Shown here: in pieces, positions 1-14,500 of the stretch
Numbering within the stretch: position 1 is the first letter of the stretch
Layout of the letters: the number at the start of each line of letters is the position of its first letter
Assembly (NCBI RefSeq): GCF_052857255.1
Contig: NC_135505.1
Span: 138,916,343-138,980,342 of the forward strand
Origin: Amblyomma americanum
Taxonomy: Eukaryota > Arthropoda > Arachnida > Ixodida > Ixodidae
Length of the DNA: 64,000 nt
Direction: 5' to 3'
The notes under the pieces: model-generated
What the model saw: the letters and a program-made list of their open reading frames with translations, nothing else
What the model was told of the DNA's origin: nothing
Database searches by the model: none
Program-made: the position numbers and the translations under genes

Positions 1-698
1 AGCTTTATTTGTCAGAACGTTGAGGGCTATCTTGTGCATATATTCAGCGAAGAGCCATGGCCAGAGATGCCGCAGGAAGCGAGAAATTGACCAAAAAAGA
101 AATCGGCCCTCGAACCAAATTCACACTTTGAACTTCGTTGCGAGCAATGAAATTCTAAAGAAAGGCACGGTGCACCCACCTTTGCGCTCTTCAGGCTATC
201 GAGCTTTGTTAGCCGTCAGGTGGCGTTCCGGACGAACGTGTTCGCCGAACTGGTAGCTCTCCCATTGCAGTCCTTTGTAAAGCGCTCGCCGATCACGAGC
301 AGTTTCGACGTTTTGGGCTCTTTTTATGCCAAGGAGAGCAATTTAGACCAGCTTTATTTGTCAGAACGTTGAGGGCTATCTTGTGCATATATTCAGCGAA
401 GAGCCATGGCCAGAGATGCCGCAGGAAGCGAGAAATTGACCAAAAAAGAAATCGGCCCTCGAACCAAATTCACACTTTCGAGTTCGTTGCGAGCAATGAA
501 ATTCTAAAGAAAGGCACGGTGCACCCACCTTTGCGCTCTTCAGGCTATCGAGCTTTGTTAGCCGTCAGGTGGCGTTCCGGACGCACGTTTTCGCCGAACT
601 GGGCGCTCTCCCATTGCAGTCCTATGTAAAGCGCTCGCCGATCACGAGCAGTTTCGACGTTTTGGGCTCTTTTTATGCCAAGGAGAGCAATTTAGACC

Positions 699-2794
699 AG
701 CTTTATTTGTCAGAACGTTGAGGGCTATCTTTTGCATATATTCAGCGAAGAGCCATGGCCAGAGATGCCGCAGGAAGCGAGAAATTGACCAAAAAAGAAA
801 TCGGCCCTCGAACCAAATTCACACTTTGAACTTCGTTGCGAGCAATGAAATTCTAAAGAAAGGCACGGTGCACCCACCTTTGCGCTCTTCAGGCTATCGA
901 GCGTTGTTAGCCGTCAGGTGGCGTTCCGGACGCACGTTTTCGCCGAACTGGGCGCTCTCCCATTGCAGTCCTATGTAAAGCGCTCGCCGATCACGAGCAG
1001 TTTCGACGTTTTGGGCTCTTTTTATGCCAAGGAGAGCAATTTAGACCAGCTTTATTTGTCAGAACGTTGAGGGCTATCTTTTGCATATATTCAGCGAAGA
1101 GCCATGGCCAGAGATGCCGCAGGAAGCGAGAAATTGACCAAAAAAGAAATCGGCCCTCGAACCAAATTCCCACTTCAAAGTTCGTTGCGAGCAATGAAAT
1201 TCTAAAGAAAGGCACGGTGCACCCACCTTTGCGCTCTTCAGGCTATCGAGCTTTGTTAGCCGTCAGGTGGCGCTCCGGACGAACGTGTTCGCTGAACTGG
1301 GCGCTCTCCCATTGCAGTCCTATGTAAAGCGCTCGCCGATCACGAGCAGTTTCGACGTTTACGGCTCTTTTTATGCCAAGGAGAGCAATTTAGACCAGCT
1401 TTATTTGTCAGAACGTTGAGGGCTATCTTTTGCATATATTCAGCGAAGAGCCATGGCCAGAGATGCCGCAGGAAGCGGGAAAATTGACCAAAAAAGAAAT
1501 CGGCCCTCGAACCAAATTCACACTTTCAAGTTCGTTGCGAGCAATGAAATTCTAAAGAAAGGCACGGTGCACCCACCTTTGCGCTCTTCAGGCTATCGAG
1601 CTTTGTTAGCCGTCAGGTGGCGTTCCGGACGCACGTTTTCGCCGAACTGGGCGCTCTCCCATTGCAGTCCTATGTAAAGCGCTCGCCGATCACGAGCAGT
1701 TTCGACGTTTTGGGCTCTTTTTATGCCAAGGAGAGCAATTTAGAGCAGCTTTATTTGTCAGAACGTTGAGGGCTATCTTTTGCATATATTCAGCGAAGAG
1801 CCATGGCCAGAGATGCCGCAGGAAGCGAGAAATTGACCAAAAAAGAAATCGGCCCTCGAACCAAATTCACACTTTGAACTTCGTTGCGAGCAATGAAATT
1901 CTAAAGAAAGGCACGGTGCACCCACCTTTGCGCTCTTCAGGCTATCGAGCTTTGTTAGCCGTCAGGTGGCGTTCCGGACGCACGTTTTCGCCGAACTGGG
2001 CGCTCTCCCATTGCAGTCCTATGTAAAGCGCTCGCCGATCACGAGCAGTTTCGACGTTTTGGGCTCTTTTTATGCCAAGGAGAGCAATTTAGACCAGCTT
2101 TATTTGTCAGAACGTTGAGGGCTATCTTTTGCATATATTCAGCGAAGAGCCATGGCCAGAGATGCCGCAGGAAGCGAGAAATTGACCAAAAAAGAAATCG
2201 GCCCTCGAACCAAATTCCCACTTTCAAGTTCGTTGCGAGCAATGAAATTCTAAAGAAAGGCACGGTGCACCCACCTTTGCGCTCTTCAGGCTATCGAGCT
2301 TTGTTAGCCGTCAGGTGGCGCTCCGGACGAACGTGTTCGCTGAACTGGGCGCTCTCCCATTGCAGTCCAATGTAAAGCGCTCGCCGATCACGAGCAGTTT
2401 CGACGTTTACGGCTCTTTTTATGCCAAGGAGAGCAATTTAGACCAGCTTTATTTGTCAGAACGTTGAGGGCTATCTTTTGCATATATTCAGCGAAGAGCC
2501 ATGGCCAGAGATGCCGCAGGAAGCGGGAAAATTTACCAAAAAAGAAATCGGCCCTCGAACCAAATTCACACTTTCAAGTTCGTTGCGAGCAGTGAAATTC
2601 TAAAGAAAGGCACGGTGCACCCACCTTTGCGCTCTTCAGGCTATCGAGCTTTGTTAGCCGTCAGGTGGCGTTCCGGACGCACGTTTTCGCCGAACTGGGC
2701 GCTCTCCCATTGCAGTCCTATGTAAAGCGCGCGCCGATCACGAGCAGTTTCGACGTTTACGGCTCTTTTTATGCCAAGGAGAGCAATTTAGATC
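699..2794 (+). repeat. Satellite higher-order repeat: 3-mer of 1048 bp, two copies
   Basis: Monomers starting at 699, 1048 and 1397 recur in the same order at 1747, 2096 and 2445. The shared order is a CACTTTGAAC unit, a unit with TTCCCACTT, then a 350-base GCGGG unit. The spacing is 1048 bases (349+349+350). The pattern breaks after about 2795. Confidence 0.8.
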
Positions 2795-3143
2795 AGCTTT
2801 ATTTGTCAGAACGTTGAGGGCTATCTTTTGCATATATTCAGCGAAGAGCCATGGCCAGAGATGCCGCAGGAAGCGAGAAATTGACCAAAAAAGAAATCGG
2901 CCCTCGAACCAAATTCACACTTTCAAGTTCGTTGCGAGCAATGAAATTCTAAAGAAAGGCACGGTGCACCCACCTTTGCGCTCTTCAGGCTATCGAGCTT
3001 TGTTAGCCGTCAGGTGGCGCTCCGGACGAACGTGTTCGCTGAACTGGGCGCTCTCCCATTGCAGTCCTATGTAAAGCGCTCGCCGATCACGAGCAGTTTC
3101 GACGTTTACGGCTCTTTTTATGCCAAGGAGAGCAATTTAGACC

Positions 3144-5939
3144 AGCTTTATTTGTCAGAACGTTGAGGGCTCTCTTTTGCATATATTCAGCGAAGAGCCA
3201 TGGCCAGAGATGCCGCAGGAAGCGAGAAATTGACCAAAAAAGAAATCGGCCCTCGAACCAAATTCACACTTGGAACTTCGTTGCGAGCAATGAAATTCTA
3301 AAGAAAGGCACGGTGCACCCACCTTTGCGCTCTTCAGGCTATCGAGCTTTGTTAGCCGTCAGGTGGCGTTCCGGACGAACGTGTTCGCCGAACTGGGCGC
3401 TCTCCCATTGCAGTCCTATGTAAAGCGCTCGCCGATCACGAGCAGTTTCGACGTTTTGGGCTCTTTTTATGCCAAGGAGAGCAATTTAGACCAGCTTTAT
3501 TTGTCAGAACGTTGAGGGCTATCTTGCGCATATATTCAGCGAAGAGCCATGGCCAGAGATGCCGCAGGAAGCGAGAAATTGACCAAAAAAGAAATCGGCC
3601 CTCGAACCAAATTCACACTTTCAATTTCGTTGCGAGCAATGAAATTCCATAGAAAGGCACGGCGCACCCACCTTTGCGCTCTTCAGGCTATCGAGCTTTG
3701 TTAGCCGTCAGGTGGCGTTCCGGACGAACGTGTTCGCCGAACTGGGCGCTCTCCCATTGCAGTCCTATGTAAAGCGCTCGCCGATCACGAGCAGTTTCGA
3801 CGTTTTGGGCTCTTTTTATGCCAAGGAGAGCAATTTAGACCAGCTTTATTTGTCAGAACGTTGAGGGCTATCTTTTGCATATATTCAGCGAAGAGCCATG
3901 GCCAGAGATGCCGCAGGAAGCGGGAAAATTGACCAAAAAAGAAATCGGCCCTCGAACCAAATTCACACTTTCAAGTTCGTTGCGAGCAATGAAATTCTAA
4001 AGAAAGGCACGGTGCACCCACCTTTGCGCTCTTCAGGCTATCGAGCTTTGTTAGCCGTCAGGTGGCGTTCCGGACGAACGTGTTCGCCGAACTGGGCGCT
4101 CTCCCATTGCAGTCCTATGTAAAGCGCTCGCCGATCACGAGCAGTTTCGACGTTTTGGGCTCTTTTTATGCCAAGGAGAGCAATTTAGACCAGCTTTATT
4201 TGTCAGAACGTTGAGGGCTATCTTTTGCATATATTCAGCGAAGAGCCATGGCCAGAGATGCCGCAGGAAGCGGGAAAATTGACCAAAAAAGAAATCGGCC
4301 CTCGAACCAAATTCACACTTTCAAGTTCGTTGCGAGCAATGAAATTCTAAAGAAAGGCACGGTGCACCCACCTTTGCGCTCTTCAGGCTATCGGGCTGTG
4401 TTAGCCGGCAGGTGGCGTTCCGGACGAACGTGTTCGCCGAACTGGGCGCTCTCCCATTGCAGTCCTATGTAAAGCGCTCGCCGATCACGAGCAGTTTCGA
4501 CGTTTACGGCTCTTTTTATGCCAAGGAGAGCAATTTAGACCAGCTTTATTTGTCAGAACGTTGAGGGCTCTCTTTTGCATATATTCAGCGAAGAGCCATG
4601 GCCAGAGATGCCGCAGGAAGCGAGAAATTGACCAAAAAAGAAATCGGCCCTCGAACCAAATTCACACTTGGAACTTCGTTGCGAGCAATGAAATTCTAAA
4701 GAAAGGCACGGTGCACCCACCTTTGCGCTCTTCAGGCTATCGAGCTTTGTTAGCCGTCAGGTGGCGTTCCGGACGAACGTGTTCGCCGAACTGGGCGCTC
4801 TCCCATTGCAGTCCTATGTAAAGCGCTCGCCGATCACGAGCAGTTTCGACGTTTTGGGCTCTTTTTATGCCAAGGAGAGCAATTTAGACCAGCTTTATTT
4901 GTCAGAACGTTGAGGGCTATCTTGCGCATATATTCAGCGAAGAGCCATGGCCAGAGATGCCGCAGGAAGCGAGAAATTGACCAAAAAAGAAATCGGCCCT
5001 CGAACCAAATTCACACTTTCAATTTCGTTGCGAGCAATGAAATTCCATAGAAACGCACGGCGCACCCACCTTTGCGCTCTTCAGGCTATCGAGCTTTGTT
5101 AGCCGTCAGGTGGCGTTCCGGACGAACGTGTTCGCCGAACTGGGCGCTCTCCCATTGCAGTCCTATGTAAAGCGCTCGCCGATCACGAGCAGTTTCGACG
5201 TTTTGGGCTCTTTTTATGCCAAGGAGAGCAATTTAGACCAGCTTTATTTGTCAGAACGTTGAGGGCTATCTTTTGCATATATTCAGCGAAGAGCCATGGC
5301 CAGAGATGCCGCAGGAAGCGGGAAAATTGACCAAAAAAGAAATCGGCCCTCGAACCAAATTCACACTTTCAAGTTCGTTGCGAGCAATGAAATTCTAAAG
5401 AAAGGCACGGTGCACCCACCTTTGCGCTCTTCAGGCTATCGAGCTTTGTTAGCCGTCAGGTGGCGTTCCGGACGAACGTGTTCGCCGAACTGGGCGCTCT
5501 CCCATTGCAGTCCTATGTAAAGCGCTCGCCGATCACGAGCAGTTTCGACGTTTTGGGCTCTTTTTATGCCAAGGAGAGCAATTTAGACCAGCTTTATTTG
5601 TCAGAACGTTGAGGGCTATCTTTTGCATATATTCAGCGAAGAGCCATGGCCAGAGATGCCGCAGGAAGCGGGAAAATTGACCAAAAAAGAAATCGGCCCT
5701 CGAACCAAATTCACACTTTCAAGTTCGTTGCGAGCAATGAAATTCTAAAGAAAGGCACGGTGCACCCACCTTTGCGCTCTTCAGGCTATCGGGCTGTGTT
5801 AGCCGGCAGGTGGCGTTCCGGACGAACGTGTTCGCCGAACTGGGCGCTCTCCCATTGCAGTCCTATGTAAAGCGCTCGCCGATCACGAGCAGTTTCGACG
5901 TTTACGGCTCTTTTTATGCCAAGGAGAGCAATTTAGACC
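3144..5939 (+). repeat. Satellite higher-order repeat: 4-mer of 1398 bp, two copies and the start of a third
   Basis: Four successive monomers repeat with a 1398-base period: one with GGGCTCTCTTTTGC and CACTTGGAAC; one with TTGCGCAT and AAATTCCATAG; and two 350-base GCGGG units, the second with GGGCTGTGTTAGCCGGC. The two copies (3144-4541 and 4542-5939) are nearly identical. One visible difference is GAAAGGCACGG versus GAAACGCACGG near 5,050. A third copy starts at 5940 but departs after one monomer. Confidence 0.85.
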
Positions 5940-6986
5940 AGCTTTATTTGTCAGAACGTTGAGGGCTCTCTTTTGCATATATTCAGCGAAGAGCCATGGC
6001 CAGAGATGCCGCAGGAAGCGAGAAATTGACCAAAAAAGAAATCGGCCCTCGAACCAAATTCACACTTGGAACTTCGTTGCTAGCAATGAAATTCTAAAGA
6101 AAGGCACGGTGCACCCACCTTTGCGCTCTTCAGGCTATCGAGCTTTGTTAGCCGTCAGGTGGCGTTCCGGACGAACGTGTTCGCCGAACTGGGCGCTCTC
6201 CCATTGCAGTCCTATGTAAAGCGCTCGCCGATCACGAGCAGTTTCGACGTTTTGGGCTCTTTTTATGCCAAGGAGAGCAATTTAGACCAGCTTTATTTGT
6301 CAGAACGTTGAGGGCTATCTTTTGCATATATTCAGCGAAGAGCCATGGCCAGAGATGCCGCAGGAAGCGAGAAATTGACCAAAAAAGAAATCGGCCCTCG
6401 AACCAAATTCCCACTTTCAAGTTCGTTGCGAGCAATGAAATTCTAAAGAAAGGCACGGTGCACCCACCTTTGCGCTCTTCAGGCTATCGAGCTTTGTTAG
6501 CCGTCAGGTGGCGTTCCGGACGAACGTGTTCGCCGAACTGGGCGCTCTCCCATTGCAGTCCTATGTAAAGCGCTCGCCGATCACGAGCAGTTTCGACGTT
6601 TTGGGCTCTTTTTATGCCAAGGAGAGCAATTTAGACCAGCTTTATTTGTCAGAACGTTGAGGGCTATCTTGCGCATATATTCAGCGAAGAGCCATGGCCA
6701 GAGATGCCGCAGGAAGCGAGAAATTGACCAAAAAAGAAATCGGCCCTCGAACCAAATTCACACTTTCAATTTCGTTGCGAGCAATGAAATTCCATAGAAA
6801 GGCACGGCGCACCCACCTTTGCGCTCTTCAGGCTATCGAGCTTTGTTAGCCGTCAGGTGGCGTTCCGGACGAACGTGTTCGCCGAACTGGGCGCTCTCCC
6901 ATTGCAGTCCTATGTAAAGCGCTCGCCGATCACGAGCAGTTTCGACGTTTTGGGCTCTTTTTATGCCAAGGAGAGCAATTTAGACC

Positions 6987-9900
6987 AGCTTTATTTGTCA
7001 GAACGTTGAGGGCTATCTTTTGCATATATTCAGCGAAGAGCCATGGCCAGAGATGCCGCAGGAAGCGGGAAAATTGACCAAAAAAGAAATCGGCCCTCGA
7101 ACCAAATTCACACTTTCAAGTTCGTTGCGAGCAATGAAATTCTAAAGAAAGGCACGGTGCACCCACCTTTGCGCTCTTCAGGCTATCGAGCTTTGTTAGC
7201 CGTCAGGTGGCGTTCCGGACGAACGTGTTCGCCGAACTGGGCGCTCTCCCATTGCAGTCCTATGTAAAGCGCTCGCCGATCACGAGCAATTTCGACGTTT
7301 TGGGCTCTTTTTATGCCAAGGAGAGCAATTTAGACCAGCTTTATTTGTCAGAACGTTGATGGCTATCTTTTGCATATATTCAGCGAAGAGCCATGGCCAG
7401 AGATGCCGCAGGAAGCGAGAAATTGACCAAAAAAGAAATCGGCCCTCGAACCAAATTCACACTTTGAACTTCGTTGCGAGCAATGAAATTCTAAAGAAAG
7501 GCACGGTGCACCCACCTTTGCGCTCTTCAGGCTATCGAGCTTTGTTAGCCGTCAGGTGGCGTTCCGGACGAACGTGTTCGCCGAACTGGGCGCTCTCCCA
7601 TTGCAGTCCTATGTAAAGCGCTCGCCGATCACGAGCAGTTTCGACGTTTTGGGCTCTTTTTATGCCAAGGAGAGCAATTTAGACCAGCTTTATTTGTCAG
7701 AACGTTGAGGGCTATCTTTTGCATATATTCAGCGAAGAGCCATGGCCAGAGATGCCGCAGGAAGCGAGAAATTGACCAAAAAAGAAATCGGCCCTCGAAC
7801 CAAATTCACACTTTCAAGTTCGTTGCGAGCAATGAAATTCTAAAGAAAGGCACGGTGCACCCACCTTTGCGCTCTTCAGGCTATCGAGCTTTGTTAGCCG
7901 TCAGGTGGCGTTCCGGACGAACGTGTTCGCCGAACTGGTAGCTCTCCCATTGCAGTCCTATGTAAAGCGCTCGCCGATCACGAGCAGTTTCGACGTTTTG
8001 GGCTCTTTTTATGCCAAGGAGAGCAATTTAGACCAGCTTTATTTGTCAGAACGTTGAGGGCTATCTTGCGCATATATTCAGCGAAGAGCCATGGCCAGAG
8101 ATGCCGCAGGAAGCGAGAAATTGACCAAAAAAGAAATCGGCCCTCGAACCAAATTCACACTTTCAATTTCGTTGCGAGCAATGAAATTCCATAGAAAGGC
8201 ACGGCGCACCCACCTTTGCGCTCTTCAGGCTATCGAGCTTTGTTAGCCGTCAGGTGGCGTTCCGGACGCACGTTTTCGCCGAACTGGGCGCTCTCCCATT
8301 GCAGTCCTATGTAAAGCGCTCGCCGATCACGAGCAGTTTCGACGTTTACGGCTCTTTTTATGCCAAGGAGAGCAATTTAGACCAGCTTTATTTGTCAGAA
8401 CGTTGAGGGCTATCTTGTGCATATATTCAGCGAAGAGCCATGGCCAGAGATGCCGCAGGAAGCGAGAAATTGACCAAAAAAGAAATCGGCCCTCGAACCA
8501 AATTCACACTTTGAACTTCGTTGCGAGCAATGAAATTCTAAAGAAAGGCACGGTGCACCCACCTTTGCGCTCTTCAGGCTATCGAGCTTTGTTAGCCGTC
8601 AGGTGGCGTTCCGGACGCACGTTTTCACCGAACTGGGCGCTCTCCCATTGCAGTCCTATGTAAAGCGCTCGCCGATCACGAGCAGTTTCGACGTTTACGG
8701 CTCTTTTTATGCCAAGGAGAGCAATTTAGACCAGCTTTATTTGTCAGAACGTTGAGGGCTATCTTGTGCATATATTCAGCGAAGAGCCATGGCCAGAGAT
8801 GCCGCAGGAAGCGAGAAATTGACCAAAAAAGGAATCGGCCCTCGAACCAAATTCACACTTTCAAGTTCGTTGCGAGCAATGAAATTCTAAAGAAAGGCAC
8901 GGTGCACCCACCTTTGCGCTCTTCAGGCTATCGAGCTTTGTTAGCCGTCAGGTGGCGTTCCGGACGAACGTGTTCGCCGAACTGGGCGCTCTCCCATTGC
9001 AGTCCTATGTAAAGCGCTCGCCGATCACGAGCAGTTTCGACGTTTTGGGCTCTTTTTATGCCAAGGAGAGCAATTTAGACCAGCTTTATTTGTCAGAACG
9101 TTGAGGGCTATCTTTTGCATATATTCAGCGAAGAGCCATGGCCAGAGATGCCGCAGGAAGCGAGAAATTGACCAAAAAAGAAATCGGCCCTCGAACCAAA
9201 TTCCCACTTTCAAGTTCGTTGCGAGCAATGAAATTCTAAAGAAAGGCACGGTGCACCCACCTTTGCGCTCTTCAGGCTATCGAGCTTTGTTAGCCGTCAG
9301 GTGGCGTTCCGGACGAACGTGTTCGCCGAACTGGGCGCTCTCCCATTGCAGTCCTATGTAAAGCGCTCGCCGATCACGAGCAGTTTCGACGTTTTGGGCT
9401 CTTTTTATGCCAAGGAGAGCAATTTAGACCAGCTTTATTTGTCAGAACGTTGAGGGCTATCTTTTGCATATATTCAGCGAATAGCCATGGCCAGAGATGC
9501 CGCAGGAAGCGGGAAAATTGACCAAAAAAGAAATCGGCCCTCGAACCAAATTCACACTTTCAAGTTCGTTGCGAGCAATGAAATTCTAAAGAAAGGCACG
9601 GTGCACCCACCTTTGCGCTCTTCAGGCTATCGAGCTTTGTTAGCCGTCAGGTGGCGTTCCGGACGAACGTGTTCGCCGAACTGGGCGCTCTCCCATTGCA
9701 GTCCTATGTAAAGCGCTCGCCGATCACGAGCAATTTCGACGTTTTGGGCTCTTTTTATGCCAAGGAGAGCAATTTAGACCAGCTTTATTTGTCAGAACGT
9801 TGAGGGCTATCTTTTGCATATATTCAGCGAAGAGCCATGGCCAGAGATGCCGCAGGAAGCGAGAAATTGACCAAAAAAGAAATCGGCCCTCGAACCAAAT

Positions 9901-11525
9901 TCACACTTTGAACTTCGTTGCGAGCAATGAAATTCTAAAGAAAGGCACGGTGCACCCACCTTTGCGCTCTTCAGGCTATCGAGCTTTGTTAGCCGTCAGG
10001 TGGCGTTCCGGACGAACGTGTTCGCCGAACTGGGCGCTCTCCCATTGCAGTCCTATGTAAAGCGCTCGCCGATCACGAGCAGTTTCGACGTTTTGGGCTC
10101 TTTTTATGCCAAGGAGAGCAATTTAGACCAGCTTTATTTGTCAGAACGTTGAGGGCTATCTTTTGCATATATTCAGCGAAGAGCCATGGCCAGAGATGCC
10201 GCAGGAAGCGAGAAATTGACCAAAAAAGAAATCGGCCCTCGAACCAAATTCACACTTTCAAGTTCGTTGCGAGCAATGAAATTCTAAAGAAAGGCACGGT
10301 GCACCCACCTTTGCGCTCTTCAGGCTATCGAGCTTTGTTAGCCGTCAGGTGGCGTTCCGGACGAACGTGTTCGCCGAACTGGTAGCTCTCCCATTGCAGT
10401 CCTATGTAAAGCGCTCGCCGATCACGAGCAGTTTCGACGTTTTGGGCTCTTTTTATGCCAAGGAGAGCAATTTAGACCAGCTTTATTTGTCAGAACGTTG
10501 AGGGCTATCTTGCGCATATATTCAGCGAAGAGCCATGGCCAGAGATGCCGCAGGAAGCGAGAAATTGACCAAAAAAGAAATCGGCCCTCGAACCAAATTC
10601 ACACTTTCAATTTCGTTGCGAGCAATGAAATTCCATAGAAAGGCACGGCGCACCCACCTTTGCGCTCTTCAGGCTATCGAGCTTTGTTAGCCGTCAGGTG
10701 GCGTTCCGGACGCACGTTTTCGCCGAACTGGGCGCTCTCCCATTGCAGTCCTATGTAAAGCGCTCGCCGATCACGAGCAGTTTCGACGTTTACGGCTCTT
10801 TTTATGCCAAGGAGAGCAATTTAGACCAGCTTTATTTGTCAGAACGTTGAGGGCTATCTTTTGCATATATTCAGCGAAGAGCCATGGCCAGAGATGCCGC
10901 AGGAAGCGAGAAATTGACCAAAAAAGAAATCGGCCCTCGAACCAAATTCACACTTTCAAGTTCGTTGCGAGCAATGAAATTCTAAAGAAAGGCACGGTGC
11001 ACCCACCTTTGCGCTCTTCAGGCTATCGAGCTTTGTTAGCCGTCAGGTGGCGTTCCGGACGCACGTTTTCGCCGAACTGGGCGCTCTCCCATTGCAGTCC
11101 TATGTAAAGCGCTCGCCGATCACGAGCAGTTTCGACGTTTACGGCTCTTTTTATGCCAAGGAGAGCAATTTAGACCAGCTTTATTTGTCAGAACGTTGAG
11201 GGCTATCTTGTGCATATATTCAGCGAAGAGCCATGGCCAGAGATGCCGCAGGAAGCGAGAAATTGACCAAAAAAGAAATCGGCCCTCGAACCAAATTCAC
11301 ACATTGAACTTCGTTGCGAGCAATGAAATTCTAAAGAAAGGCACGGTGCACCCGTCTTTGCGCTCTTCAGGCTATCGAGCTTTGTTAGCCGTCAGGTGGC
11401 GTTCCGGACGCACGTTTTCGCCGAACTGGGCGCTCTCCCATTGCAGTCCTATGTAAAGCGCTCGCCGATCACGAGCAGTTTCGACGTTTACGGCTCTTTT
11501 TATGCCAAGGAGAGCAATTTAGACC
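6987..11525 (+). repeat. Satellite higher-order repeat: 7-mer of 2444 bp
   Basis: The monomer series starting at 6987 (GCGGG unit with the rare GAGCAATTTCGAC) recurs at 9431. The following units match one by one at +2444: the early-stop GAACTGGTAGC unit at about 7,686/10,130 and the AAATTCCATAG unit at about 8,035/10,479. In the second copy one additional monomer (about 10,828-11,176) sits before the unit matching 8,384. Confidence 0.75.
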
Positions 11526-14500
11526 AGCTTTATTTGTCAGAACGTTGAGGGCTATCTTGTGCATATATTCAGCGAAGAGCCATGGCCAGAGATGCCGCAG
11601 GAAGCGAGAAATTGACCAAAAAAGGAATCGGCCCTCGAACCAAATTCACACTTTCAAGTTCGTTGCGAGCAATGAAATTCTAAAGAAAGGCACGGTGCAC
11701 CCACCTTTGCGCTCTTCAGGCTATCGAGCTTTGTTAGCCGTCAGGTGGCGTTCCGGACGAACGTGTTCGCCGAACTGGGCGCTCTCCCATTGCAGTCCTA
11801 TGTAAAGCGCTCGTCGATCACGAGCAGTTTCGACGTTTTGGGCTCTTTTTGCCAAGGAGAGCAATTTAGACCAGCTTTATTTGTCAGAACGTTGAGGGCT
11901 ATCTTTTGCATATATTCAGCGAAGAGCCATGGCCAGAGATGCCGCAGGAAGCGAGAAATTGACCAAAAAAGAAATCGGCCCTCGAACCAAATTCACACTT
12001 TGAACTTCGTTGCGAGCAATGAAATTCTAAAGAAGGGCACGGTGCACCCACCTTTGCGCTCTTCAGGCTATCGGGCTGTGTTAGCCGGCAGGTAGCGTTC
12101 CGGACGAACGTGTTCGCCGAACTGGTAGCTCTCTCATTGCAGTCCTATGTAAAGCGCTCGCCGATCACGAGCAGTTTCGACGTTTTGGGCTCTTTTTATG
12201 CCAAGGAGAGCAATTTAGACCAGCTTTATTTGTCAGAACGTTGAGGGCTATCTTTTGCATATATTCAGCGAAGAGCCATGGCCAGAGATGCCGCTGGAAG
12301 CGAGAAATTGACCAAAAAAGAAATCGGCCCTCGAACCAAATTCACACTTTCAAGTTCGTTGCGAGCAATGAAATTCTAAAGAAAGGCACGGTGCACCCAC
12401 CTTTGCGCTCTTCAGGCTATCGAGCTTTGTTAGCCGTGAGGTGGCGTTCCGGACGAACGTGTTCGCCGAACTGGTAGCTCTCCCATTGCAGTCCTATGTA
12501 AAGCGCTCGCCGATCACGAGCAGTTCCGACGTTTTGGGCTCTTTTTATGCCAAGGAGAGCAATTTAGACCAGCTTTATTTGTCAGAACGTTGAGGGCTAT
12601 CTTTTGCATATATTCAGCGAAGAGCCATGGCCAGAGATGCCGCAGGAATCGAGAAATTGACCAAAAAAGAAATCGGCCCTCGAACCAAATTCACACTTTC
12701 AAGTTCGTGGCGAGCAATGAAATTCTAAAGAAAGGCACGGTGCACCCACCTTTGCGCTCTTCAGGCTATCGAGCTTTGTTAGCCGTCAGGTGGCGTTCCG
12801 GACGAACGTGTTCGCCGAACTGGGCGCTCTCCCTTTGTAGTCCTATGTAAAGCGCTCGCCGATCACGAGCAGTTTCGACGTTTTGGGCTCTTTTTATGCC
12901 AAGGAGAGCAATTTAGACCAGCTTTATTTGTCAGAACGTTGAGGGCTATCTTGTGCATATATTCAGCGAAGAGCCATGGCCAGAGATGCCGCAGGAAGCG
13001 AGAAATTGACCAAAAAAGAAATCGGCCCTCGAACCAAATTCACACTTTGAACTTAGTTGCGAGCAATGAAATTCTAAAGAAAGGCACGGTGCACCCACCT
13101 TTGCGCTCTTCAGGCTATCGAGCTTTGTTAGCCGTCAGGTGGCGTTCCGGACGAACGTGTTCGCCGAACTGGGCGCTCTCCCATTGCAGTCCTATGTAAA
13201 GCGCTCGCCGATCACGAGCAGTTTCGACGTTTTGGGCTCTTTTTATGCCAAGGAGAGCAATTTAGACCAGCTTTATTTGTCAGAACGTTGAGGGCTATCT
13301 TTTGCATATATTCAGCGAAGAGCCATGGCCAGAGATGCCGCAGGAAGCGAGAAATTGACCAAAAAAGAAATCGGCCCTCGAACCAAATTCACACTTTCAA
13401 GTTCGTTGCGAGCAATGAAATTCTAAAGAAAGGCACGGTGCACCCACCTTTGCGCTCTTCAGGCTATCGAGCTTTGTTAGCCGTCAGGTGGCGCTCCGGA
13501 CGAACGTGTTCGCTGAACTGGGCGCTCTCCCATTCCAGTCCTATGTAAAGCGCTCGCCGATCACGAGCAGTTTCGACGTTTACGGCTCTTTTTATGCCAA
13601 GGAGAGCAATTTAGACCAGCTTTATTTGTCAGAACGTTGAGGGCTATCTTTTGCATATATTCAGCGAAGAGCCATGGCCAGAGATGCCGCAGGAAGCGGG
13701 AAAATTGACCAAAAAAGAAATCGGCCCTCGAACCAAATTCACACTTTCAAGTTCGTTGCGAGCAATGAAATTCTAAAGAAAGGCACGGTGCACCCACCTT
13801 TGCGCTCTTCAGGCTATCGAGCTTTGTTAGCCGTCAGGTGGCGTTCCGGACGCACGTTTTCGCCGAACTGGGCGCTCTCCCATTGCAGTCCTATGTAAAG
13901 CGCTCGCCGATCACGAGCAGTTTCGACGTTTACGGCTCTTTTTATGCCAAGGAGAGCAATTTAGACCAGCTTTATTTGTCAGAACGTTGAGGGCTATCTT
14001 GTGCATATATTCAGCGAAGAGCCATGGCCAGAGATGCCGCAGGAAGCGAGAAATTGACCAAAAAAGGAATCGGCCCTCGAACCAAATTCACACTTTCAAG
14101 TTCGTTGCGAGCAATGAAATTCTAAAGAAAGGCACGGTGCACCCACCTTTGCGCTCTTCAGGCTATCGAGCTTTGTTAGCCGTCAGGTGGCGTTCCGGAC
14201 GAACGTGTTCGCCGAACTGGGCGCTCTCCCATTGCAGTCCTATGTAAAGCGCTCGCCGATCACGAGCAGTTTCGACGTTTTGGGCTCTTTTTGCCAAGGA
14301 GAGCAATTTAGACCAGCTTTATTTGTCAGAACGTTGAGGGCTATCTTTTGCATATATTCAGCGAAGAGCCATGGCCAGAGATGCCGCAGGAAGCGAGAAA
14401 TTGACCAAAAAAGAAATCGGCCCTCGAACCAAATTCACACTTTGAACTTCGTTGCGAGCAATGAAATTCTAAAGAAGGGCACGGTGCACCCACCTTTGCG